From Cryptomeria japonica (taxonomy: Eukaryota > Streptophyta > Pinopsida > Cupressales > Cupressaceae), in assembly GCF_030272615.1 (NCBI RefSeq), contig NC_081412.1:344779870-344843869 (forward strand): a DNA stretch of 64,000 nucleotides. Reading direction: 5' to 3'. Under the pieces are notes generated by a model. That model saw nothing but the letters and a program-made list of their open reading frames with translations. It had not been told where the DNA came from and did not search any database. This document shows positions 23,801 through 36,114 of the stretch, in pieces (the first letter of the stretch is position 1; every line of letters begins with the position of its first letter). Made by a program: the position numbers and the translations under genes.

Positions 23801-25071
23801 AGAGTGAAGAATTTTTGTGGGAAGACCAAGCGATTGGTATTTTGAAGTGGTTGATGATAGAGAGAGGTGAGGCGACCCTATGAAATATTTGGAAGAGTTT
23901 GTGGATCAAAACCAAATGAAATAGATTAAATTTTTATGATTGTCCTAAGGGTATTGATTGTCACAGTCATAGTTTTACTAGTGATAATGTTTTTGTTTTG
24001 ACAGAGTTGTGTTTGTAAACTGAAGTGTGGACATGTAATGGAGTCATGAGATGTCTTAAGACTACATCAATACTTAACAACAACATAGTGTGTAGGCACC
24101 TAAAATATGAAAGGACTACATATTGGAAGGCACGTGTGATGATGCCATGAAAGGTCTGATATCCCTTTGTATCGAACTAAGAAAACCAGTGAAAGACAAA
24201 AAAAAATGCATTGAGAAGGCAAAAGGTTGAATTGCCTACTATTTTTTTTTGAAGTGATGTGTTGGGACCCTGCCAAGTCAAATATCTTGTTGTAGTTTCA
24301 AAGGGTGGAAAAAGAATAAGCATTTTATTTACTGTCCTAATAGATCATCCATCATAACAATTATTACCAATATTGATGTGTGTGTTGCAAAGAAAGTTCT
24401 AGAGGAAGTCTCTTTCTATTATAATACCAAGTGAGTGTTCATACACCTTGTGTAGGGTCCTCCAATCCTAGAGTAAGGAGTTCAAAGCCTACATACATTG
24501 ATTTGGCCTTGTGGCCATCAATGAGTGTTGACCCAATAGGAGAAGTCTTGAGACTGACAATTTTGGAAGTGTGGCATTGTTGAGAGCCAACACTTATGTG
24601 TGAACCCTGTCTTCACGTATTATAGTTGCCATGATACTTGACCCTATCCTTATAGTGTTGGCTCAATTCATATTAGTGTGTTTTGTTGAAGAAACATGAT
24701 GTGAGAAGTTTGATGTAGAGGCAAGGGTAGAACTCAGTATTTCATATTAGGATAGCAAACACATTGATTAGGTAAGTCAGATAAGGTCTCTCCAATGTTT
24801 AGGATACTGAATTCACATTAGATACTCATGGATTACCCCAATTAGACATTAGTCAACTTAAGATATGGTACAAGGATTGCATACCACAAAGCCATTAGAT
24901 ATGTTTTGAGATGAAAAAGAAGAGTTAAATGGTTTTGGTTCAATGATGATAATTTCTATTTTCAAGTAATTTAATTTGGTATATTATACTGAAAGGTGAT
25001 TTCATAACTAACATTTCAACTTCTATATAACTAGTTCTATAGCCCGATTTTCTTTCCTGTGAAGAAAGACC
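20850..25071. other. CACTA left non-coding region
   Basis: About 4.2 kb of AT-rich sequence between the subterminal repeats and the transposase start. It has no reading frame with recognisable content on either strand and no clear LTR or TIR structure. It presumably contains the transposon promoter and 5' untranslated sequence, plus possible filler. Confidence 0.5.
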
Positions 25072-27751
25072 ATGTCAGACGATATCAGTGAACAACAAAA
25101 TAAGGAGACAATTGCTAGATTGTGGTCTAACTTGAAAAGAAAAGGTGATCGAAAATGTTATTGTCCTTGCAAAATTTGTAAGGGGTTAAAGACTAGAAGA
25201 CTTCTAATCAAAACAACTAAGAAACATTGTAGGCTGCATGGTCACATTGAAGGTGGACATGATTATCATCCATTGGTAAGTTTTTTATTATATCATTTTA
25301 ACAATTTACATACATAATAAATCACTTGATGATGAGATCATGATCATGGTTTATTTATGTTTATCAATTTTATATAGGTTGAGCACCCCGGAGCACATGA
25401 TATGGATCAACACAACCCGGAGAATATGATTTCCGAAGTGGACGAACATGGAGGTGTGAATATTGAAGCTAAAGATAATGATCCCATGGAAGATGACGAT
25501 CATGAGCCACAAAACACAATTGAAGATGATGGTACAAATACATTGATCCATGACACATTTAGTACTCGCGCAGCTGATTATAATGATGAAGATGACCTTG
25601 ATGTTGTTCATGATGTCCCTATACTTGAGAAGGCATTTGGGGTCCTTTACAAAGGCTCGCAGACAACTCTTCTCTCTGTTGTATTGTTGTTGGTGGACTT
25701 GAAAGTTATGAATGGTTTATCCAACATAACAATCTCATGTATGTTAAGGTATGTCATATATGTCATAATAAATGGTGAATCATGCGGTACCATTAATATT
25801 CTTTATATTAACAAATTATATTTTTTGTTATAGATTGATAGGTGAGTTTTTATTACCACCATCAAATATTCTACCCCGATCATACCGAGAATTATCTACC
25901 ATTATGAAAGATATTGGGATGGAGTATCAAGCAATAGATGCTTGTCCCAATGATCATATTATATATCACAAACAACATGAATTTCAAACTGAATGCCCTA
26001 AATGTCATGTTAGTAGATATCGAGTAGATCAAATAACAAAAAGGGTTCCTCGCAAGGTTCTTCGCTATATTCCCATTATTCCACGTATGCAATGATTATT
26101 CAAGTGCACTAGCTTGGCACAATTTATGGATTACCATGCACGCAATAGAAGTCGAGATGACATTATTCGAATGCCTATGGATGGTTCAGCATTTATGGAC
26201 ATAGAGGAAAAGTGGCCATACTTTAAAGAAGAACCTCATAATCTCAGGCTTTCATTAGCAGCGGACGGTGTCAATCCATTTGGAGAGATGAGATCTATTT
26301 ACTCAGTGTGGCTTGTTTTTGTTATCAACAATAACATTCCTCCATGGATGTCAATAAAGAGGGAGCACATCATTTTGAAAATGATTGTCTAGGTATTTTA
26401 TCATTTAAATATAGTCATCTACATTTAATTATAAATATTGCAGTAAAATGGTCATAATAATTATGTAATGTTTTTGTTCATTCGATTAGATAAGTAATAA
26501 GTTAAAGATATGAATGTATATATCGAGCCTCTTATCGATGAGTTGCTGGAGTTATGGAATGGTGTCACTATGTATGACGTCTCTAGACCAATAGGACAAA
26601 GACAATGTCAATTCCATGCGATGCTTCTATGGATAATACATGATGCCCCAGGGCTAACACATTTTTGTGGTATGTTATAGTGTTTAAGTTGTGCATGAAC
26701 ATTATAATTCAAAAAATTATCATATTTAATCCAATTATACATTATCTTGTAGGTCTTCAAACAAAGGGAAAGTTTAGGAAAGTAGGTGTTTGATGAGTAT
26801 AGGCACTTTCTCCACAAAAATCATAAGTATCGAAATACTGAGAAACATCTTTTCAATGGGAAAGAAGAGAATACATCAAAGCCACAAAGAATGATACCTC
26901 ACCTATGGAAGTTGGAATATAATAGAATTAATCATCAAGGTAATGCCATTCCATCTAATGGTTTGTCATAAACCATCTTTTCTATTTTGTTTTGTTTAAT
27001 GATGATGTGATTGATGATCATGAAGGTCGTGAAGGCATAAATGACCACCTTCCTAAGGGACTAAAAAGTTATCCACGACAATTTAGTAGGTTGGCCTACT
27101 ATGAGCAGTTACAAATTGTGCATTTGTTTGATACTATGCATATTGGAAAGAATATAACAGAGACATTATGGAAAATATTGGATGGAAGGTGTGACAAAGA
27201 AAAATTTGTCAAAATATGTAGTGACATTCAGGATTCCAATCATGCAATGATAAATGTCATTCAATCAAATAGCCATGGAGACCAGATTAATATAAGTGAG
27301 CTTCCTTGGTTATTAACGGAGCAGCAAAGAAATTCTATAAAAGAATTCATACAAAAAATTTGATTTCCCACAGGATTTTCTGCGAACATAAACAATCTCA
27401 TATCAAAGAAAAGTGAATTTGGGCCAGGGATGAAAACGCATGATTGGCATACCTTCATTAAAGTAATTCATGTTCTTGTGTTTTTACTATGTATTTAAGT
27501 ATTGCACGCGCGTGTACTTTTCATTGTATTATGTTAGAATAAAATAAAAAGATAATTTTATAATTGTTGCAGTACGTTCTACCTCTATCTCTCGCAGATG
27601 ACTTCGACAATAATGTCAAGCAAGTGATATATGATCTTGGAAAATACATGAGGTAAGTAGTGATATTTGTTCAGTTCATTATATAGATATTATATTTGCA
27701 ATTTGTTTTACTTGTTATGTAATATATTTTTTTGCGTCTTGAATATCTTGT

Positions 27752-28164
27752 AGGTGGTTGTCATGTAAATAAATCCATAAAGAAGATAAAATATTGGAAG
27801 AGAAAAATTCCTCATTTAATGTGTGAAATACAAAAGTGTCTACCTCTAGCTTTTTTCAATGCACAAGAACACTACCTCATACACCAAGTTGAGGAGATTG
27901 AATTGTGTGGACCTGTACACACTAGGTCAATGTGGATGGTTGAGAGGCACTTGAAATTTTTGAAGGCTTTGGTTTGACAAAGAGCACATCCTGAGGGTTC
28001 TATCGTGGAGGGATATATGTTATACTAGACTATGGTGTACATTTCTGAATATCTTCCTAAGTTTGCAGCAAAGATCCACGTGGATCGCATTTGGGATCCC
28101 AACCCCATTAACAAATTCGAAGGGGAGTACTTGATGGGGAAAGGTAGATTGAGGAAAGTGAGAG
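27752..28164 (+). other. DUF4218 domain of TNP2 transposase
   Basis: Reads KIKYWKRKIPHLMCEIQKCL, PLAFFNAQEHYLIHQVEEIE, GPVHTRSMWMVERHLKFLKA, then (after a TGA) HPEGSIVEGY and YISEYLPKF. This is the usual second conserved block of CACTA transposases, at its usual position. Confidence 0.85.
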
Positions 28165-28700
28165 GTAATTATAAGATGTTATTGTAGTTAATTAATTCTT
28201 AATTTTTAAAATAATTCGGTTGTAAGATGTCTATTTATTTTTTTTACAATTGGTCGAGAGTGGAATGCACTACATTTGTATATTGCAAACAATCTTGATT
28301 GGATGACGGTATGGATTGAACATTGTCAACATTCTAGATGCACGTTAACATGGGAAGGTGTGGCTTCATTGGTTAAAGAAGCTCATCATAATGGAGATTC
28401 CAATGTTACGTAAAGGAAAATTGATTTAGCATATGGTTTAAGAGATAAATAGGTACGTATAAATTTATTAATCACCCATATGTTTATCAACTCACAATGC
28501 AATAAAATTTACATGTTTGACATATCGCAGGTCAAACACCACAACGCTATGTGCTGTAATGGTCATAAATTTCACATAAAAAGTTGGATGACACGAAGAA
28601 AACTTGTGATTCTGGCATCACTACAGTTTTTGATGTGACAAATATTTCATCGAGAAATGACATACATCCTCAACAGTCTCAAAATTGATACTATGGCATT

Positions 28701-29149
28701 TTGGATGATATACTTGAGTGTGACTTTAATTCCTTCAAATTAGTTTTGTTCATCATCAAATGGTACGAGCTACGATTGAATAAAAATGATCCTGATAGAA
28801 CTATTATTGAACATGATAATGGTTTTACAATGGTTAACATACAAGGTCATTTGAACCAGTTGGGGATAAGCCCTATGTTCTTCCAAGCTAATGTGAGCAA
28901 GTATTTTACTCAGATGTTCCACATAAACCGGGTTGGTCATTTGTTGTTAGACATGATCCAAGAGGAAGGCCGATAAAGTATAATGTGATGGAAGAAGAAG
29001 ATACCAAAGAAGTAGAAGATGAAGTAGATGATGATCATGATCGACAGTTTCTCAATGATGATGATGATGATGAAGAAGAAGAAGAAGAAGAAGATGATGA
29101 TGATGATGATGATGATGAAGAAGAAGAAGAAGAAGAAGAAGAAGAAGGA

Positions 29150-29227
<78 letters not shown>

Positions 29228-29268
29228 GGTGGTGGTGGTGGTGGTGGTGGTGAAGACGATGATGGTGG

Positions 29269-29309
<41 letters not shown>

Positions 29310-29457
29310 GTGATGGTGATGGTGATGGTGATGGTGATGGTGATGGTGATGGTGATGGTGGTGGTGATGGTGGTGGTGGTGATGGTGGTGGTGGTGGTGG
29401 TGGTGGTGGTGGTGGTGGTGGTGGTGGTGGTGATGGTGGTGGTGGTGGTGGTGGTGG

Positions 29458-29494
<37 letters not shown>

Positions 29495-29566
29495 CATGAT
29501 CATGATCATGATCATGATCATGATCATGATGGCGATGATTACCTTGATGTTCATGATGATGAATGA
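28701..29566 (+). other. DUF4216 domain and acidic low-complexity tail of transposase
   Basis: DUF4216-like sequence (ILECDFNSFKLVLFIIKWYE, then DNGFTMVNIQGH) changes frame near 28925. It continues as PGWSFVVRHDPRGRPIKYNV and EEEDTKEVEDEVDDDHDRQF, after which about 170 residues are only Asp, Glu, Gly and some His, up to the stop at 29564-29566. The tail is therefore the real C terminus of the transposase, expanded by trinucleotide slippage, and not an isolated simple repeat. Confidence 0.8.
29055..29531 (+). repeat. GAT/GAA/GGT/CATGAT compound microsatellite
   Basis: Nearly 480 bp of in-phase trinucleotides: GAT runs, GAA runs, GGT runs, GGTGAT hexamers and a final CATGAT hexamer array. All units are multiples of three and keep the transposase frame open. 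Confidence 0.98.
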
Positions 29567-30108
29567 AATGTATGAGGTATGTGATTAGTATATTATCTAT
29601 TTAATATTGATTTCTTGATAGAATTTTTTTACATCATTAATTCATTATATTTGAATTCTAATGCCATTACATAATTAATTCATGATGCACCTTTTAATAT
29701 GGAGATGGAGATAGGGAGAGTGACTATTTATGTGACATTTTTTAAACTTTGTGACTATTTATGGAATTTGGATTGTTTATTAGCTATGTGATGAATGTTG
29801 ATTTAAAATACATATGTGATGGATTACATGTTTATGATGATGCATGTGACATTTTTTGAACTTTGTGTTTATTTATAGAATGTGGATTGTTTATTACCTA
29901 TGTGATGGATGGTGATTTATGATACGTATATGATGGATTACATGTTTATGATGACACATATGTGATGCTAATTGTGATGCTCAATTACATATATGATGAT
30001 ACATCATGTGATGCTTATGATGCTTATGATACATATGTATTTATTTTTTATAAACTTACAAATGTAGTAATGCTTATAATGCTCAATTCATGGTGTTGAT
30101 TTCATGTA
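29567..30108. other. CACTA intergenic region with short AT-rich repeats
   Basis: Between the two CACTA genes. It contains repeated phrases such as TTGGATTGTTTATTA, GTGATGGAT and ATGATGGATTACATGTTTAT (29755-29980), arising from local duplication. No coding sequence recognised. Confidence 0.55.
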
Positions 30109-30653
30109 TATTCCTTGTGTGGTGTTGTCACCCTTGGTGGGAACAAGTCGTTGACTACAGACATCGTCAACCATTTAGTTGAGGATCCTGCATAGTCTAC
30201 ATAAAGTAAAGGTAAGGAATCAAAAAATTTACAATGATTTTGATGACAACATCTTTTTATTATTTAATACTCTTTTTGTCTACAAAGTTCATGTTGTTCA
30301 TGTTGTGTACTATGTATTTTTTAGCTAACATAAGATAATTGAATTACATGTGCAGGAACCTGAACCCCTTTGACGAGGATCCTGCACAGTGTCATAGATG
30401 GACAGGTATGAATAGTCAATACACCCTATAGAAACAGTTTATTTTTTTAAAATTAATTGGAAAACAAACTTCCTTAGTTTTTCAAACCTCGACATTAGTA
30501 GCAAATCTAATATAGTTATCAACACTTGAGACAATAGTTGGACTTATTCCAATTTTAATCCCAAAATCAACTTTAGGGCCGACTTCTTCATCAACATTAC
30601 CCTCATTTGCAAAATTTCTCTCGCATTACCAATTAACTCTCTCATTTGATGGA

Positions 30654-31400
30654 GTGCAGGTACCCCCAAATAGGTATTTGTCATATCAGTCTTCGTCGAG
30701 TGATGGAAATGCAGGAATAGAAAATGAAAGTGAGACATGTAGTAGGTCTAAAATAGGGAGATCAACAAGAGGTCAAAAGATTAGAAGAAAATTCAATAAA
30801 CACATGAAATTTTTCCTTGCTCAAGGGGGGTCATGTTCTTATGATGATGAGACCAAAGGAGACATTGAGGTGCCACCGAGGTACAAACATATATAGAAAC
30901 AATGGGTGCTCAAGGAACTTCCTCCAATAAATACTATTTTTTGTGTTAACGATAGGATATATTGCATAGCACCTTCATCGTTACATGGTTTCGGCTTATT
31001 TTCCATGGACGACATAAAGGTTTGTTACAACAAAGTTGTTGAATTGATGGAGTTTGTCAGACCTTGTTACAATTACAGTAATTGGATGCAGATTGTTAAA
31101 TATGAAAAAAGTATGCATAGGTATGCACTGTCAGCAAATTATATACAACAGAAAGATAATGATCAAAGTAAATGAGTGGTTGTATACATTGATGGTCGAC
31201 CAAAAGAAAAAAGGAATATTGCAGGTTTTATAAATAGTACATGACCTGGGTCAACTAATAAACAACCCAATTGCATATTTGACATGCGCGAGGGAAATCA
31301 TGTATTCGTATGTGCGATAAAATCAATAAGTGCAGGCGAAGAACTTCTAATCAATTATAGTTTGAATCGTATAGATACAAACAAAGTTAATATCATGGGG
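30654..31400 (+). pseudogene. SET-domain-like exon in CACTA
   Basis: One continuous frame, broken by three stops (30894, 31173 and about 31242), contains IAPSSLHGFGLFSMDDI, then RNIAGFINST, PGSTNKQPNCIFDM and FVCAIKSISAGEELLINYSL. These correspond to the three hallmark blocks of SET lysine methyltransferases: the GxGLF start, the xFxNHxxxPNC block, and the AxxxIxxGEELxxxY block. The usual NH is NS and there is an insertion before PNC, so catalytic competence is doubtful. At least two of the stops are TGA where Trp would fit, a transition expected from cytosine methylation. About 75 residues upstream are Ser-rich then basic (RSTRGQKIRRKFNKHMKFFL). Confidence 0.72.
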
Positions 31401-32939
31401 GTGGTACGTACTATATACCATTTAAATTAACCAACCTCCAATTAATGAATCCAAATACCATTTTATTATGAATTTTTTTTGCTAAGTCTATTAGTTTAAT
31501 TTTGCTAACGTTTTTTAGATTTTTTCTTTGTCACAGGGCGACATGGATCCATCACATATCGCAGACAGGGATGTAGGTCATGACACTTCTACTGAGCAAG
31601 TAAACCTCATTGTAATTGTACAAATTAGATAGAAGCAAATTGTTACATTATTATGTTTTTTTTAGTGATTTAGACTAATTTTGTAATTGTTAATGATATT
31701 CTTGACACAGACGGATGTTTGGGGAAAGGGAAAGGGAGGTGCAGTACCTGAGCACCTCTCTAGGAATGTAGAATCAATAGGATTAAGCGATGATGACCCT
31801 GAAAAATTCTACACACCCTATGGAATTCATAAAAAAGCCTCTTAGAAAAATTACTAAAGAGATTGTTTGCTTTGGCAGTCATGCATCCTATGACTAATGA
31901 GATACGAGAGAGGGTGGAAGTATTGATTCGGATAGAAAAAAACTTGCAAGTAAGTAGTAATGAAAGCTTTTATTATAACAAAAGTTCAATAATGGTTTAT
32001 ATTTTATTCTCTTTTATGTCATTAACTAAAATATGTACATGTTGTTTTTACAGCAATTTATCCGCCCTCATGAAAGTCGTTGCCATGATCAGGGTGTTGT
32101 AGGTACTTTAGGTGATGACGATTTTCTTGTATTATCGCTTGCTTGGCTTATCACTTTGAGTACCCAAAACACATCATACTTGATACTGTCAACATTCAAA
32201 ATAAAGGTTCATCCTTGTTTACAATTCTTGCACTTTGCATATATTTAATGTATTATTCTTCAGATGATGTTAATGTTCCTGTGTAAATTCTGCTACTGCC
32301 TCATCAGAGGTTAGCCCCACCTATATTGCCGACTGCAATATCGACAACATGTAGCATGCAAACATCCTCTACTACACGTCATATTGGCCCACCCACTGTT
32401 GGTAGATCCCTCTTTTTCTCTATCTTCTGTTATGTGTTTATTTCCCTTCAAGCGTTCTTTCTTGGGGGCATTTCATAGTGGATTCATTTTCTGTAGGAGG
32501 AGATGCACGTGAGGATGTGCCAGAGGCAACTACTGCTGATAACATACCATCATTTCTTGGATCTTCTTGTATTGATAGTACGGGAACGTTGTAGGCCACA
32601 TTGGTGGTGAGCGACGAAGAAATGATTCCCTTAAGGTACAAAAGGTTCCAGGTACTTTAAAATTATTATTATATATAGTCTAATTGTAATTTACTTTATG
32701 ATCACTTGTTTTGGACTAATGATCCCATGAATTTTTTGCAGGAAATGATATTTTCTATAAACATCTTAGTGACATTGCATTGCATATATTTGGGCCCACC
32801 ATACGTAAAAGGTGGTACATCATATGTGAACTAACCCTAATCCACTATTTTGATTTCATATCATTGCTAGAATACTTTTCCTTTGATCCATTTCTTGAAC
32901 TGTAATAAATGTAGCTTCAGTTCATTTCTGAATCTAACA

Positions 32940-33413
32940 AGTTTGTTTTTTCTTTAAGAGGTGGAATGACCAAGAAAAAGGTTAAAAGATGAATTGACAA
33001 ACCAAATGGTTGAGTGGTTTGGAAATGACACCTTTGACAAAACCAAGCTCCTTGAAAAAGCTGGTACATATCTAAAGTATGTGAGGGACCAATACAGGAC
33101 CCATTTAAAGAGGAACCTAAAGTACGAGTGTTCCCCCATGATTCCAGAGAGGGAGTGGAAGGACCTAATTTTGGATTCCAAGGAGAGAATTGAAAGGAAA
33201 AATGGAAATACACCACCAGATGCCAGAAGAAGGTACCGGATACTATTAAGAATGTAATTATGTACTAATTAATTACTCTTTATATTTATATAATCTAACA
33301 TATTTCAAACTTTTTATAGACTGAGTGACACGTCAAAGGCAACCAAGGCAAGACAAGAAAAGCACGGGCAACACAAACATGGCTTTGATGGTTATATGAA
33401 ACTTGATGCATGA
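32940..33413 (+). pseudogene. TNPA-like (Transposase_24-type) domain
   Basis: Exons 32940-33236 and 33320-33413 join as RR|R LSD and read WFGNDTFDKTKLLEKAGTYL, YVRDQYRTHLKRNLKY, MIPEREWKDLILDSKERIER, then SDTSKATKARQEKHGQHKHG. The pattern (a basic xxYRxxLKxxLK helix, a PxxxWxxLI helix, then S-x-x-S-x-A-x-x-x-R-x-x-x-x-H) is that of the plant Transposase_24 family found in TNPA-type CACTA proteins. A role in binding subterminal repeats is inferred. Confidence 0.6.
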
Positions 33414-34451
33414 ATTGTAAGTATCTCATGTAAATGAAATATTGCATCAAAATATTAATAAATTGCAAACTTTTTTTTTATATCAAATAATGCAAGCGAA
33501 ATTCACGATACCAAGCAAAAATGCAGGGCTCTAAATTCAATAGAGCGCCCATAGAAGATGACAAGAGAATTGCCTACCAGCAAGGCTATTCAGTCGTGGT
33601 TGATCGGCTATGAGAATTGAGTGGGTATACACAATATTTGAGTACATCCATCACACAGGTAAATATGCTAAATGGAAATTGTTTCAAATTGAATACTTTA
33701 CTAATAATCTAATTGATGTTGAGTTCCAACACAAAGTGACTATATTTATTTTAAATAAGCAAGCAATGATAACAATATGCATGACATTGGAATGCAGCCT
33801 GCTAATTGTGAAACACCACTTGCACATGAAGGTCCGGATGTGCATCCCAGTAGTGGAGGTATTCATTTGCTATTCAAATTTATTTATGTAGTTATTAATA
33901 CAATGAAACATCTTAATTTGTAATTAGAGTAGTAATTAATGTAACCTTTTTTGTTAATATTTTAGAGCATGTAGTCGATGGTGACCAAGTGGAGCATGAT
34001 CTGGGTACACAACATCAGGAACATGATGTTTCCCACTCAGGTAAATAGGACCACTATTATTCCTTTAAACAAATATAATTGCAATTGGCGTTCAGCATTA
34101 ATGTAACCTTTAGTATTTCAACTCCAGATGATCTAGAGGGTGTTCAACATGTTGAGGTTGAGGCTAGACAAAATGATGTGGCCCCATCAGGTAAAGAGCA
34201 TAATAGTTATGTTCTATAAATTAATGAAATACTTGTAACAATAATAAAAAAATGTTTTGAATTTAACCCATTTCTTTGTTATTGCAGAGGACCCCCCTTC
34301 GCTTCAGTGTCATCGTCCTCAATATAGGACTAGGCATACATCGAGATCACGAGCAGAGGGTGGAACAACTACAAAGGGGGGAAATGATGAAGAAACTGAT
34401 GTTCCACTTAGTCTTTTCATAGCTTCAAAGAAAAAACAAAAAAAGAAATGA

Positions 34452-36114
34452 TTGTAATCTACCTTATTAGATAATGATTGATTTTATGTGTTAGTGAATG
34501 TCATTATGTCCTAATTAATGGCTATGGATGATATGTGTTAATTAATATTGATCAATGTTGCATGTTAATTAATGTTAATCAATGTTATGTGTTAATAAAC
34601 ATTATGTGATATTAATAGATGAATGTTATAATATATTAATGGTAGAAAGAATGAATGAATGAATGTTATAAGATGTTAACGGGGAATTTAGAGTGATGTT
34701 AGGGGGGGAGGGGCCAAATGAGCTTCCACCTTCATGTGGTTGGCCCTGTTAAGTAGAGAATATTAAACTATTCTCGAAACCAAGTGAAGCTCAACAAGAT
34801 AACACACTTTTCAATATTTCATTATGTTGCACAGATAATCTTATTGAATAATGTATATTGAATCTTAATCGCAGGGTCCAACAGAGCCAACACGAACAAC
34901 AACACCACAAGTTGTTGGGTATAATGAACTCCCATATTGTCTTGTATGTACACGAACAATATGAGTTTCTTCTAGTGTTGATATCCAAGGCGGGACTGCA
35001 AAAGTTATGAATATGCCTCATCCTTGTAAGTTTTTTTATTACTTGTCATTTTCTTTAGCATTTTGTTACTTCATGAATGAGATGTTTTCAGATGTCTATT
35101 CCATGAATATCTCTCTATTGTATACTTCATGATCTTGCTTCTGATTCAACTCTTTATATGTCCTAAAATTGTATGAGCCTAATATTTTCTACTCGTGTTG
35201 ATAGTTTGGTGGCTCTGAACAATGGCTCCTTCAAAGAAGCATGATCCTTGTAATTTTGGCCTTCCATGATGTGAAAAAGAGGTTATGTTTTGAATAATGG
35301 TCCAAATGATTTAGTTATTTCTTATTATGTTGAGTATGATTAAATTTGGGCTTCCTTGGCTATGGTCACTATTTTGTACTAACTAGAGTCATTTAGTGTG
35401 ATATGAGCATGGAATTCAAGTAATCATGAGGGTGGAAACAATATTCAAGTGTAAGGGGGTACGTGGCCTTGACCAAGGGATGAAAGTATCGAGAAAGTAC
35501 AAGTGATTCATGTGTAGATCAATGTATTATTCACCTATTAATTCCTAGCAACATTCTCAAATAAACAAGAAAAGAGGTATGTTGAGTGCATATATACATT
35601 TTATGTTGCCATGATATAAGTAAGATATCAAACATGTAACTTAGATTGATTTGCACTTTCATTCAAAATATTAGATCTTTCTTGTGGATTTTTGAATGCA
35701 TAATGTCTTGTTGATTTTGATATCTTTATTGCAAGTACTCTTTTCAGCATGAAACTCCACTCATTGAGGTCTCTTACTAAATGCAAGTCAGTTATCCTAT
35801 CAATGATGATACGTTTTGCATGAATTTTGTGGGGAAATATTATTAATAGCTATGGTTGGGTTGTTAATTGTTTTTTGAAAAATATATACAAGTAGATTGG
35901 GACATTAGAGCTATAAACACCGTAAATTGTGTTTGAGATCATTGTCCTAATTGTAACAGTCAACCACCATTGGCCCAAGGCCACACCAACATCGTTGTGA
36001 CACCAAGGTTTGTGCATACTAGAGTAAGGGATACTCTTAGGACATTTCATTACCATTACATATACACACCTAGTGGGGTCTCCAAACACAACTTGTTTGA
36101 GTAGGCAGTATCAC
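34452..36114. other. CACTA right non-coding region, first part
   Basis: AT-rich. At 34500-34660 it holds a cluster of diverged short repeats built on GTTAATTAATGTTGATCAATGTT. From 34730 to 36110 no reading frame gives recognisable protein. Confidence 0.5.

Larger units (their letters stand above)
25072..29566 (+). pseudogene. CACTA TNP2-like transposase gene (multi-exon)
   Basis: Exon-sized pieces separated by GT...AG introns spell a plant TNP2 transposase. The N-terminal zinc-type segment is CYCPCKICKG (25072-25275). Then come IDACPNDHIIYHKQ, CPKCHVSRYR, PRKVLRYIPIIPRMQ and LRLSLAADGVNPFG (25830-26395, the Transposase_21 core). Next are PLIDELLELWNGV and FHAMLLWIIHDAPG (26511-26670), KNHKYRNTEKHLFNGKEEN (26810) and DTMHIGKNITETLWKIL (27130). 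DUF4218 and DUF4216 follow, ending in an acidic tail. The gene is plus strand, as in other CACTA elements. Stops (for example after PIIPRMQ at 26093 and at 27361) indicate a defective copy. Confidence 0.88.
30109..34451 (+). pseudogene. Second CACTA gene: SET-like and TNPA-like domains, multi-exon
   Basis: A series of short plus-strand exons with plausible GT...AG borders: GAGGATCCTGCACAGTG (around 30360-30406), 30654-31400, 31538-31600, about 31712-31950, 32055-32205, 32740 onward, 32940-33236, 33320-33413, 33526-33610, 33965-34040, 34128-34190 and 34287-34451. The last exon ends FIASKKKQKKK-stop, a nuclear-localisation-like tail. The order (SET-like domain, linker, TNPA-like domain, basic end) suggests one accessory protein, but exon joining is inferred and two adjacent genes remain possible. 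Position downstream of TNP2 matches TNPA-type genes in other CACTA elements. Several stops make this copy non-functional. Confidence 0.6.

Noticed and set aside
29055-29531. CRISPR or satellite array
   Set aside because: Units are 3-6 bp without spacers; this is a coding microsatellite.
28937-29588. Long reading frames in three phases (poly-Met/Val, poly-Ile/Thr/Phe, poly-Asp/Glu/Gly) across 28.9-29.6 kb
   Set aside because: Only the Asp/Glu/Gly phase joins the DUF4216 transposase frame. The others are products of reading the same trinucleotide repeat in other phases or on the other strand.
25072-34451. Host gene cluster with introns
   Set aside because: The GT...AG exon structure is real, but the content is TNP2 and TNPA-like and the whole lies within CACTA termini with a GAG target duplication, so it is transposon sequence.
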